Shown here: positions 9,099 through 15,344 of the stretch, piece by piece | Layout of the letters: each line of letters starts with the position of its first letter | Numbering within the stretch: the stretch's first letter is position 1 | Assembly: GCA_000980495.1 (NCBI GenBank) | Contig: LARN01000028.1 | Location: forward strand, 1 to 15,344 | Direction: 5' to 3' | DNA: 15,344 bases | From: Acinetobacter sp. N54.MGS-139 | GTDB lineage: Bacteria > Pseudomonadota > Gammaproteobacteria > Burkholderiales > Burkholderiaceae_F | The notes under the pieces: model-generated | What the model was told of the DNA's origin: nothing | The model's database searches: none | What the model saw: the letters and a program-made list of their open reading frames with translations, nothing else | Translations under genes and position numbers: made by a program

Positions 9099-9104
9099 AT
9101 TATA
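9099..9104 (-). promoter_or_regulatory. -10 box (TATAAT) of the flavoprotein-lyase operon
   Basis: A perfect TATAAT on the minus strand lies exactly between the two palindromes. No good -35 hexamer lies 16-18 bases upstream; that position falls inside palindrome 2. Either the promoter is weak, or a regulator bound there controls it. Confidence 0.6.
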
Positions 9105-9109
9105 GGATC

Positions 9110-9131
9110 AAACAGTCTGATTAGACTGTTT
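9110..9131. promoter_or_regulatory. Operator-like palindrome 2 upstream of the flavoprotein gene
   Basis: AAACAGTCT, GATT, AGACTGTTT: perfect nine-base arms, 22 bp. It has the same half-site as palindrome 1 and overlaps where the -35 box should be. The size and symmetry fit a TetR-type dimer, but other dimeric regulators are possible. Confidence 0.75.
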
Positions 9132-9184
9132 CATTAATGCAACAATCCTAAGTATCTTCCCTTAGCATTAGTAAGTTGTATCGA

Positions 9185-10453
9185 TTAATGATGGGATGGT
9201 TCGGGAGCCCAGATCCATGAAACAATAAATCCAAGCATGCAGATGGCCGCTCCGATAAGAAGAACGGCCTGAACCCCTAATCCTTGAAAAGCCATTGGAA
9301 AACCGAGCGTTACCACAAAAACACCGACCCTCGAAATACTTCCGAGTATGCCGAGCGCGGTAGAACGAACGGACGTTGGAAACAGTTCAGCCGGGTATAC
9401 GTAATCCAGAACGCTCTGGACCCCATAACTCAAGGCATAGACCGAAAGAAGCAGGCAGACAACGAAATCGGAAAGGACACTGCCGGGTGAAAGCAGTGCC
9501 AGGGACAGCGCCATGATTCCAAAAGTCCACAATGTCACGGGTCTCCGTGCAAACTGCGGAACAATCTTTATGGCTGCCAAGCTCCCTATAAGAAAAAACG
9601 AATCCGTTAAAACCAGCTGTACGACATCGGTATCAAAGCTCGATGTCCCTAAGGCTCCGATGAGGACGGGTCCGAACATCAGAAGCACCGTTACTGGAAT
9701 CGCCTGGCAAATCCAAAACACAGAAAGATAAGTCAGGTTTTTAAGGTTTCTCGGCTTAAATAAAGCTGTCTGGTCAACGGCTTTGACCTCTGGTTTTATT
9801 TCCTCAAGCTCAATTCCCAAACGAACACGGCTCAGCTCGGCCTCCTCATTGCGCCCTTTGCTTCTCAGCCATTGAACAGACTCCGGTGCGTTAAATCGTG
9901 CGGCTCCTAAGATCAGTCCGATGATGCAGGGAATCGCAGCAAAAGCTTCCCATGGAAGATCTGCTTTTACCGTCAGATAAGCACAAACAGCCGCGGCTAT
10001 CGCACCGATGAACCAGGCTGTCATCAAAAACACAAGGCGTTTAGCACGAAGTACTTTGGGAGAGTTCTCAGACAGCATAGCTTGTGCAATCGGGGAGTCA
10101 CCTCCAATCGCCAAGCCAAACAAAAATCTTGAAATAAACCAGCTCAGAGAACCGAAACTCATGAATTGAGCAATCGATAAAACAGCCACAAACCAAGGAA
10201 CCGTTCGGAAGAGAACCGCCCTTCCGTAAACGTCGGCGATTTTGCCAAATCCCATGGAGCCGATAAAGCTTCCCAATACATAGGCTGTTGCTACAAGTCC
10301 GAGTTCCAGCGCTGTGAACTGAAAAACGCTTTGAGCAAGAAGAAAAATAAAGCCTTGGGATGTCAGGACAAAGCCGTCCATAAAGGCAGAGCCTGTCGCC
10401 GAAACCCAAAGACGACTACCGCTAAAATTTTCTTTTCTCTCAATAACCTGCAT
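9185..10453 (-). CDS. MFS transporter (sugar/aromatic-acid porter-like)
   Basis: 422 residues with about twelve hydrophobic segments, the usual MFS length. Visible signatures: FMDGFVLTSQG in the first helix, motif A GFGKIADVYGRAVLFR (68-83), RFLFGLAIGGDSPIAQAMLSE (109-129), APESVQWLRSKGRNEEA before the central loop, and PAELFPTSVRSTALG in the second half. These are typical of the sugar-porter/organic-acid symporter branch. The ATG at 10453 has only a weak AAG-type ribosome binding site. It ends 146 bases before the flavoprotein start, but the operator-flanked promoter lies between them, so the flavoprotein can be transcribed independently. Uptake of the lyase substrate, or exchange for the reduced product, is a reasonable guess. 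The sequence does not show the substrate. Confidence 0.85.
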   Translation of the reverse strand: MQVIERKENFSGSRLWVSATGSAFMDGFVLTSQGFIFLLAQSVFQFTALELGLVATAYVLGSFIGSMGFGKIADVYGRAVLFRTVPWFVAVLSIAQFMSFGSLSWFISRFLFGLAIGGDSPIAQAMLSENSPKVLRAKRLVFLMTAWFIGAIAAAVCAYLTVKADLPWEAFAAIPCIIGLILGAARFNAPESVQWLRSKGRNEEAELSRVRLGIELEEIKPEVKAVDQTALFKPRNLKNLTYLSVFWICQAIPVTVLLMFGPVLIGALGTSSFDTDVVQLVLTDSFFLIGSLAAIKIVPQFARRPVTLWTFGIMALSLALLSPGSVLSDFVVCLLLSVYALSYGVQSVLDYVYPAELFPTSVRSTALGILGSISRVGVFVVTLGFPMAFQGLGVQAVLLIGAAICMLGFIVSWIWAPEPSHH

Positions 10454-10587
10454 TTTTTTCTTAGCGATATCAAGTTGTCAGGAACGGTTGAGCCGCAGCA
10501 AGATTGCTTCGGACATGATTGGTTTTCAACCAGGTTTCTTTACTTTAACCCACCATTCGTACTTCGTCACTAGTGGTTGCTCCGTAA

Positions 10588-10604
10588 ACGCTGCGCGGCA
10601 GCGT
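10588..10604 (-). terminator. Hairpin downstream of the TSUP gene
   Basis: ACGCTGC, 3-base loop, GCAGCGT: a perfect 7-bp GC-rich stem, 35 bases past the stop at 10639. On the minus strand it is followed only by TTTACGG, a short U-tract. It is a plausible terminator separating the TSUP and MFS genes. Confidence 0.5.
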
Positions 10605-10638
10605 GAAGAGTTTTTACCTATTGCCTAAAAGTCGGAAC

Positions 10639-11406
10639 TTACCCGGCAATAAAGAATTTGTAGATCAGCGAGACCATCAAAATAACCAAAACAATATAGA
10701 GAATATTGCGGACAAATTTTCCGCCGATCTTGATGGCGTAGTAAGCCCCTACTCTATTGCCCAACATGCTGGCAATAGCGCAGGGAATGGCGATCTCATA
10801 GCAAACCGCCGCTCCGGAAGCAAAAGTCAGGAATGCAGCAAAGTTGGCCGCGATATTAAAGGCCTTGGCAGTACCCGAAGATTGAACCATGCCGATCTTT
10901 AGAAACACATGCAGTGCAATCAAAAAGAACGTTCCGGCGCCGGGACCGAAAAATCCTTCGTAAAAACCAATTAATACACCGATGAGAACAACGCGAAGCC
11001 AGAAATGATCTTTGGGAAGTTCGCCTTCTGTGAGTTTGAAGCCGCCGGTGAGGACCGTAAACAGAATTCCGAGCGGCAGCATGATCACAATGACCTTGCC
11101 CATGGTTGCGCCGTCAATCTGAAGCGCGCAGAAAGCACCAAAGGAAGCTCCTGCCATCGCCGAAAGAACGCCGACCGGGACAATCTTCTTCAAAATGAGA
11201 TTGCTTCGCCAAAAAGTCCAGAGCGCAACAACCGAGCCGATACTTGTCGCAAGCTTTCCTGTTCCGAGCGCCATATGAGGAGGCATACCGATCAGCAGCA
11301 GAGAAGGAGCCGTAACAAACCCGGCACCGCCTGCAATCGAATCAATAAATCCTGCAACGAAGAAAGCGACGATACAAAATATCAACACGCCAAATGTTAT
11401 TTCCAT
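10639..11406 (-). CDS. TauE/SafE (TSUP) family membrane permease
   Basis: 255 residues, the normal size, with about eight hydrophobic segments in two halves. Each half has the family's Gly-rich motif: FIDSIAGGAGFVTAPSLLLIG followed by PPHMALGTGKLA (20-53), and GFYEGFFGPGAGTFF (147-161). TSUP proteins move sulfur-containing or organic anions such as sulfite, sulfoacetate, thiosulfate or related compounds, or act as exporters. The substrate cannot be read from the sequence. The start ATG 11406 lacks a strong ribosome binding site, but no better in-frame start is evident and the first helix begins directly after it. It is the first of the long minus-strand run, 185 bases before the MFS gene. If the neighbouring pathway handles ergothioneine, a sulfur-compound permease would be a fitting neighbour; this is inference. 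Confidence 0.85.
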   Translation of the reverse strand: MEITFGVLIFCIVAFFVAGFIDSIAGGAGFVTAPSLLLIGMPPHMALGTGKLATSIGSVVALWTFWRSNLILKKIVPVGVLSAMAGASFGAFCALQIDGATMGKVIVIMLPLGILFTVLTGGFKLTEGELPKDHFWLRVVLIGVLIGFYEGFFGPGAGTFFLIALHVFLKIGMVQSSGTAKAFNIAANFAAFLTFASGAAVCYEIAIPCAIASMLGNRVGAYYAIKIGGKFVRNILYIVLVILMVSLIYKFFIAG

Positions 11407-11624
11407 GGGATCAGCCGGCTTGGTATTTTTATTAATAAAGGCTTAAGTTTACCTAACTTCGGGCGGATTAATCCGTTTTACACCATGGTTTGAGGTTTCG
11501 AAACGTGGGTGATTACTAGATCATGAACTAAACTTTACCTTTCCTCAGTTTGAGTGAATTGTCCGTTTTTTAGCGAATTTTTAGGTTAATTTGCTTAAAT
11601 AAATAAAGGGAATTTAGACTAAAA

Positions 11625-12101
11625 ATGACAAATGCGTTAGACCCGAAAACCCCCATATTAAAGGGTGTCATAACGGAAGTCCTTGATGACGGGAATGCAG
11701 GAAAAATTAACTGCGGGCACGGCAACATCTATACCTTTGTATCCGACCAGTTAGAAACAGGTTATTTGCCTGTTTTAAAGGATGTTGTTGAATTTAATTT
11801 AATTGAAGACCAGCCCTTCGCTATTCGCCTGTTTCATCGTTCGCAGGCACTCCATAGTTCCGGCAGCAGCGGAGCCAGTGTTGATCTTCGCGTAAAATGT
11901 CCGCACTGTGGAAAACCTATCCTGCCTAAAGCTGAATTCAAAGAAGGCCGCCTCATCGCTACGCACTGTCCCGAATGCAATGCCGAATTAGACAAAATCG
12001 AACGTCCGCCGAAAACGACTTTTTTTACATGGCTCATCGCCATTTTGGCTGCGCTGATCGTCGGCGTTGTTGTTTACGGAATTTTTGAACCCAACTTCTA
12101 G
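11625..12101 (+). CDS. CSD-like / zinc-ribbon / single-TM protein
   Basis: 158 residues in three parts. Residues 10-72 look like a cold-shock-type OB fold: KGVITEVLDDGNAGKINCGHGNIYTFVSDQ, then a valine-rich strand ending in FAIRLF. After a Ser-rich linker comes a four-Cys zinc ribbon, CPHCGKPILP...THCPEC (C92, C95, C115, C118). Residues 133-153 are one transmembrane helix with a short tail outside or inside. I know of small cold-shock-domain membrane proteins with similar N-termini but cannot name this one. A role in RNA or nucleic-acid binding at the membrane is only suggested. The ATG at 11625 has AAGGG about 13 bases upstream, a rather long spacing. It is divergent from the TSUP gene (218-base gap) and convergent with the CNNM gene. 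Confidence 0.75.
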   Translation: MTNALDPKTPILKGVITEVLDDGNAGKINCGHGNIYTFVSDQLETGYLPVLKDVVEFNLIEDQPFAIRLFHRSQALHSSGSSGASVDLRVKCPHCGKPILPKAEFKEGRLIATHCPECNAELDKIERPPKTTFFTWLIAILAALIVGVVVYGIFEPNF

Positions 12102-12104
12102 AAC

Positions 12105-12136
12105 AAAGCGGCTGAACCTTTCAGCTCAACCGCTTT
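12105..12136. terminator. Bidirectional terminator between convergent genes
   Basis: Outer stem AAAGCGG / CCGCTTT (7 bp) and inner stem CTGAA-CCT-TTCAG, with a 5-base bulge. It lies between the convergent stops at 12101 and 12146. Flanking tails are short on both strands. Confidence 0.6.
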
Positions 12137-12145
12137 CAACTAAAA

Positions 12146-13459
12146 CTAATCGGGATCTTCCTTGGTTATTGGCAGTTTTGTCACCAATATCTGGTCGATT
12201 CGATTCATTTCCATATCGATCACTTCGAATCGATAGCCCGCATATTCAACCTTATCAGTTAATTTCGGAATCTTGCGGAGCATATACATCATGAAGCCGG
12301 CAATGGTTTCATAAGTTTCTTCATCCGGCATCTTTTCGATTTCAAAGGTTCGCTCTACATCTTCAATCGGGGTTGAACCGTCCAGCAGCCAGGTTCCGTC
12401 ATCACGCTGGACAATGTATGAGTTCTCCTCGGTTTGGACGAGACTGCCCATCACTGTACTCATGACATCGCCCAAAGTAATGATGCCGACCGTTAAGGCA
12501 TATTCATTGACAACTGCTGCAAAGTCCCTGCCCTGCTTTTTAAACGTATCCAAAGCTTCGGATAACGAAAGAGAGTCGGGGATCATCGGGATGGTTTTAA
12601 CCAGTCCTTTCTCCTTCAAAGAGAATTTGTCATTTTCCAGAGCTTTGCAAAGTAAGTTCTTGGAGTCGACATAACCTAATACTCGGTCAATTGTCGAATC
12701 ACAAACAAGATACTTGCTGTGCGGGTTGCTTTCGATTAATGGGCGAATCTTCTCAAAGGTATCGCTGATTTTGAAATACGTAACGGAGTCGCGAGGCGTC
12801 ATTGCACTCGTGACTAAGCGGTCTTCCAGAGACATAACGTTTTCAATCGCTTCTTGCTCGCTGCTGTCCAACAGTCCGGCTTCGGTTCCGGCGCCGACGG
12901 TAGCCAGAATATCCTCGCTGGTAATCGTTGTTTCGTTCTTTGTCGGCAATCCCATGAGTTTAAGGATGCCGTTGCTTATCTCTGTTAACAGCCAAACAAA
13001 CGGTTTAAATAGCCAGATTAAAAACATCATCGAACCGATGAGCATCAAGGCCAGAGGCACTGGCTTATTTAATCCGATACGTTTAGGAATCAAGTCTGCA
13101 AACAGCACGAAAATCATCGTAATCGTAAAGAACGAGCAGAAGAATCCCAAGGAAGAAGCCAGCTCAGGAGAACAGAAATAAAGGAACAGCTTCTCAAAGA
13201 ACGGGGAAAAAAGTGTCTCGCCGATAATACCGCCCAAGATGGCAATAGCATTTAGGCCAATTTGAATCACCGAAAAGAACGGGCCCGGTTTAACTTGAAG
13301 ATCAAGTACTTTTTGAGCTCGTTTGTCCCCCGCATCCAATGCTTGATGTAATTTAACTTTAGGGGACGCAGCTAGCGAAATCTCTGCCATAGAGAAATAG
13401 CCGCTGAAAAGAATGAGAACAACAATGGCGATAATTCTAGTTGTTAAGTCCATTTCCAT
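12146..13459 (-). CDS. CNNM/CorC-type membrane protein (DUF21-CBS-CorC_HlyC)
   Basis: 437 residues. The first 190 or so form a DUF21/CNNM transmembrane domain with FSGYFSMAEISLAAS near the N-terminus and LFADLIPKRIGL. Then comes an acidic EAGLLDSSEQEAIENV segment followed by VTSAMTPRDSVTYF, where the CBS pair begins (about 210-335; GYVDSKNLL and AVVNEYALTVGIITLGDVMS). The last part (about 350-430) is a CorC_HlyC domain (DGTWLLDGSTPIEDVERTF). The family is linked to divalent-cation (magnesium, cobalt) transport or resistance and is often labelled haemolysin-like without evidence of haemolysis. ATG 13459 is preferred because AAGGTG lies about 7 bases upstream; GTG 13468 and ATG 13453 are alternatives. 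It appears to be a single-gene transcript. Confidence 0.9.
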   Translation of the reverse strand: MEMDLTTRIIAIVVLILFSGYFSMAEISLAASPKVKLHQALDAGDKRAQKVLDLQVKPGPFFSVIQIGLNAIAILGGIIGETLFSPFFEKLFLYFCSPELASSLGFFCSFFTITMIFVLFADLIPKRIGLNKPVPLALMLIGSMMFLIWLFKPFVWLLTEISNGILKLMGLPTKNETTITSEDILATVGAGTEAGLLDSSEQEAIENVMSLEDRLVTSAMTPRDSVTYFKISDTFEKIRPLIESNPHSKYLVCDSTIDRVLGYVDSKNLLCKALENDKFSLKEKGLVKTIPMIPDSLSLSEALDTFKKQGRDFAAVVNEYALTVGIITLGDVMSTVMGSLVQTEENSYIVQRDDGTWLLDGSTPIEDVERTFEIEKMPDEETYETIAGFMMYMLRKIPKLTDKVEYAGYRFEVIDMEMNRIDQILVTKLPITKEDPD

Positions 13460-13783
13460 GGGCTGCACCTTTTAGGGAACAAGACAATCTATCTAATATA
13501 GACAAAGTATGAAGTTAAGGGGTTGGATTTGATTTATTTTGAGGATTTACAAGGGAATGACCCAAACTAAAACTAAAGAAGAGTTGCTTAGCTTGCTAAT
13601 TAAATGTGCGCAAGAAAACTTTACCTTTTGAAAAGCTCAATTGGATCGCTCTGAATTAAAAAGGGAAAAATCTAAGAATTTACCCACTCTTCAGCCCCGA
13701 AAAGCTCGGTAATTTCTAAGCTTCTGACATTAATTTCTCTCGAGCGAAAAACTCTCCAACATTACCTTCATATAGTGTAAGTC
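13460..13783. other. Intergenic stretch between CNNM gene and CRISPR array
   Basis: A/T-rich DNA with no convincing long gene. It should contain the CNNM promoter near its left end. A short frame at 13557-13631 (24 codons, AAGGGA directly before the ATG) continues in the same frame after a TGA to 13712 with Lys/Glu-rich coding-like sequence. That could be a decayed gene remnant but is too short to call. Confidence 0.4.
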
Positions 13784-13995
13784 CGAATCAGCCCCGCTTG
13801 CGCGGGGAACTCATGGGTTGGTATTGCGCGATGAAATCTCCTGACGGTTCATCCCCGCTTGCGCGGGGATCTCATAGTGGCTGCCTCGATATCACGCTTC
13901 ATTTTCGGTTCATCCCCGCTTCCGCGGGGAACTCTGTCATCGTGTCGATAATCACATCAATTCGTTCGGTTCATCCCCGCTTGCGCGGGGAACTC
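13784..13995 (-). CRISPR. Type I-E CRISPR array, 4 repeats and 3 spacers
   Basis: Four 29-base repeats at 13784-13812, 13845-13873, 13906-13934 and 13967-13995, with three spacers of exactly 32 bases, an even 61-base period. On the minus strand the repeat runs GAGTTCCCCGCG...GATGAACCG, the E. coli-type I-E (Cse) repeat with its GC-rich hairpin. The rightmost repeat gives the consensus; the next two each carry one change, and the leftmost has three changes, all at its outer end. The degenerate outer repeat and the A/T-rich flank on the right place the leader at the right, so transcription is predicted on the minus strand. No cas gene is in the window. Confidence 0.95.
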
Positions 13996-14050
13996 AGGAT
14001 CAGGCTGAAAAATTGCAAAACTAGAGTACCAAAAGTTTAAAAATCATACT
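13996..14050 (-). promoter_or_regulatory. Probable CRISPR leader
   Basis: A/T-rich sequence directly flanking the least-altered repeat on the side where the I-E repeat orientation puts the leader. It probably holds the promoter and adaptation signals. Its far end is uncertain because a transposase gene begins only 131 bases from the array. Confidence 0.5.
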
Positions 14051-14086
14051 AAATCCTTTTATTTCAGTGGAATAGAAGGATTTTTT
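14051..14086 (+). terminator. Strong hairpin with T-run before the transposase
   Basis: A 13-bp stem with one G-U pair (AAATCCTT-T-TATT with AATA-G-AAGGATTT), a 7-base loop, and a T-run to 14086. On the plus strand it has rho-independent terminator form and sits 40 bases upstream of the transposase ATG. It may shield the element from outside transcription or be part of its left end. Confidence 0.6.
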
Positions 14087-14126
14087 GTGCTATACTAGAT
14101 TACCTATTGGATAATCTATTTCAATC

Positions 14127-15344
14127 ATGAAAACGCCTAAGCTTCCACCGCTCATCATTAAAAAGAGCCCTTCGGCTTTCTACGTTTACACCTACAAGAA
14201 CAAGTGGGACTCTGAGAAAAAGAGAAGTTATCGAGCCAGCTTCAAGAAGGTCGGCACCGTTACTTCAGGCGAGAAGGAAGGCATGATCCGCTGGGATGAC
14301 CATTTTTTAGCTGAGCGCCCGGAATTAAGGGACTTTATCTGTGAACGCAAAGGTAAGGACTATGTCTTTACTCCCATGAACGAAGGCGGTTTTACACTTT
14401 CTCAGGCAATGGAAGTCAAACAGCTGCACGCGGGAGCAACGTGGGCGCTGGATCAGCTCGTTGCGCAATCTCCTATTGGAGGAGCTCTTAAAAGAGCCTT
14501 TCCTCAGCGACGGGACTATCTAAAAGTTTTATCGGTTGCGTACTTCATAATCCTGAATCAAGACAACAATATTTCTAAGTATCCGACCTTTGCCGAAGCA
14601 ACCCGTCTGCCGTGGGGAGCGCCTTTGCATCCCTCCTCAATAGGCAGGATTTTTAGAAAAATCAAAAAACAACAGATAGAAAATTACTTCTCTGCTGTCC
14701 AGGAAGGCTTAATAGAACAGAAGAAAAAAGCTGGGGACGATGACAAGCTGACATTGGCTTTAGACTCGACTTCTATTTCCAGCTACGCTAATAAACTGCC
14801 GAACGTAGAAAGAGGCAGAAATAAGGACGAGGATAACCTTCCTCAAATTAATCTGCTGATGTTGGTTGAGTCCAAAAGCGGTCTGCCCATCTTCTATCGA
14901 ACCTACGACGGAAACGTCCCGGATGTACAAACCGTCAGACGAGTTATCGCCGATAACTCCAGACTAGGCATCCAAAATGTTGTCCTTGTGTCTGACCGCG
15001 GCTACAGCGGCACAAAAAACATCAATGACTGTTTGAGAAATAAAGTCGGATTTCTGTTCAACATGAAATGCGGGGTGTCAGGCAGTCTTACCCAGGAACT
15101 CATTGATGAAGAAAGACTCAATCTCCAGGACTTAAACCGAAGGGACTGGTATACACAGGTCTTTCAGGTGACAAAGAAAATCAACTGGATTTACGAGCCT
15201 AGTCCTGTAAAAAACCAGAGATCCACAAAAAAGACACAGGAAACCGCGGAGCTTTACTGGCACATCTACTTCGATCGACAAATTGCTGAGAACGCCAGAC
15301 AAGGACTGTTCGAGAGAATCGATCGCGTACAGGAAAAGATAGCC
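14127..15344 (+). CDS. IS1634/IS4-like DDE transposase, N-terminal 406 residues
   Basis: The frame is open from ATG 14127 to the right edge, 406 codons without a stop. The N-terminal part has the YVYTYKNKWDSEKKRSYRASFKKVG pattern seen in IS1634-type transposases, reading as a DNA-binding region. The DDE_Tnp_1 catalytic core follows: first Asp D213 in LALDSTSISSYAN and second Asp D290 in VLVSDRGYSG. The catalytic Glu and C-terminus lie beyond the window. The enzyme performs cut-and-paste DNA transposition. No obvious ribosome binding site precedes the ATG (TCAATC), consistent with low transposase expression. It stands where cas genes or the far leader of the I-E array might be expected. Confidence 0.85.
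   Translation, partial: MKTPKLPPLIIKKSPSAFYVYTYKNKWDSEKKRSYRASFKKVGTVTSGEKEGMIRWDDHFLAERPELRDFICERKGKDYVFTPMNEGGFTLSQAMEVKQLHAGATWALDQLVAQSPIGGALKRAFPQRRDYLKVLSVAYFIILNQDNNISKYPTFAEATRLPWGAPLHPSSIGRIFRKIKKQQIENYFSAVQEGLIEQKKKAGDDDKLTLALDSTSISSYANKLPNVERGRNKDEDNLPQINLLMLVESKSGLPIFYRTYDGNVPDVQTVRRVIADNSRLGIQNVVLVSDRGYSGTKNINDCLRNKVGFLFNMKCGVSGSLTQELIDEERLNLQDLNRRDWYTQVFQVTKKINWIYEPSPVKNQRSTKKTQETAELYWHIYFDRQIAENARQGLFERIDRVQEKIA

Larger units (their letters stand above)
14051..15344 (+). mobile_element. IS1634/IS4-like insertion sequence, right part outside window
   Basis: The element is inferred from its transposase. The left boundary is unresolved, lying somewhere between the CRISPR leader and 14127. 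Terminal repeats cannot be tested because the right end is missing. A TATACT -10-like box at about 14090 could be the transposase promoter. Confidence 0.5.

Noticed and set aside
11005..11493. 162-residue plus-strand frame over the TSUP gene
   Set aside because: Antisense to a recognised membrane protein; low-complexity, very polar composition without motif.
13798..14040. 80-residue open frame across the CRISPR array
   Set aside because: It is built from repeat translations (ARGSHS, HPRLRGEL) and is a known kind of artefact of I-E repeats.

Overview
The window looks like a chromosome segment of a gut-type anaerobic betaproteobacterium, most like Sutterellaceae (Sutterella/Parasutterella). 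This is inferred from gene style: periplasmic, haem-free FMN/FAD reductases with signal peptides, small stand-alone FMN-binding proteins, a GltS-type carrier and moderate GC content. No rRNA, tRNA or housekeeping marker is present to confirm it.

Layout. The left end (1-118, +) is the last 38 codons of a transposase. It abuts, and is read antisense by, a hypothetical gene (42-626, -). A WYL-domain regulator (751-1755, +) diverges from that gene. From 1803 to 11406 every gene is on the minus strand. Read in the direction of transcription (right to left) they are: a TauE/SafE (TSUP) permease, an MFS transporter, a urocanate-reductase-type flavoprotein, a secreted histidine-ammonia-lyase-family protein with one frameshift, a TetR regulator, a GltS-family carrier, a small secreted FMN-binding protein, and a single-domain response regulator. 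Then come a small CSD-like/zinc-ribbon membrane protein (11625-12101, +), a CNNM/CorC-type membrane protein (12146-13459, -), a four-repeat type I-E CRISPR array without cas genes (13784-13995), and an IS1634/IS4-like transposase cut by the right edge (14127-15344, +).

How the genes may work together. The core is the flavoprotein-lyase pair (9039-5536). Both have signal peptides, so both should act in the periplasm. The flavoprotein carries the Tyr/Asp/Arg/Arg set that I recall as diagnostic of urocanate reductase, at almost identical residue numbers, so its substrate is probably an imidazolyl-acrylate. The lyase has the fold motifs of histidine ammonia-lyase but lacks the Ala-Ser-Gly triad that forms the MIO cofactor. 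Known MIO-free members include ergothionase, which eliminates trimethylamine from ergothioneine to give thiourocanate. The pair is therefore best explained as a periplasmic route from a histidine betaine (ergothioneine or hercynine) to (thio)urocanate, which then serves as a terminal electron acceptor. Two near-identical palindromes flank a TATAAT box just upstream of the pair and look like operators; the nearby TetR protein is a candidate ligand. The FMN-binding protein, GltS-like carrier, MFS and TSUP genes are plausible electron-transfer and transport partners, but this rests on proximity only.

The lyase is interrupted by an apparent one-base deletion near 6996. This is either a real recent inactivation or a sequence error.
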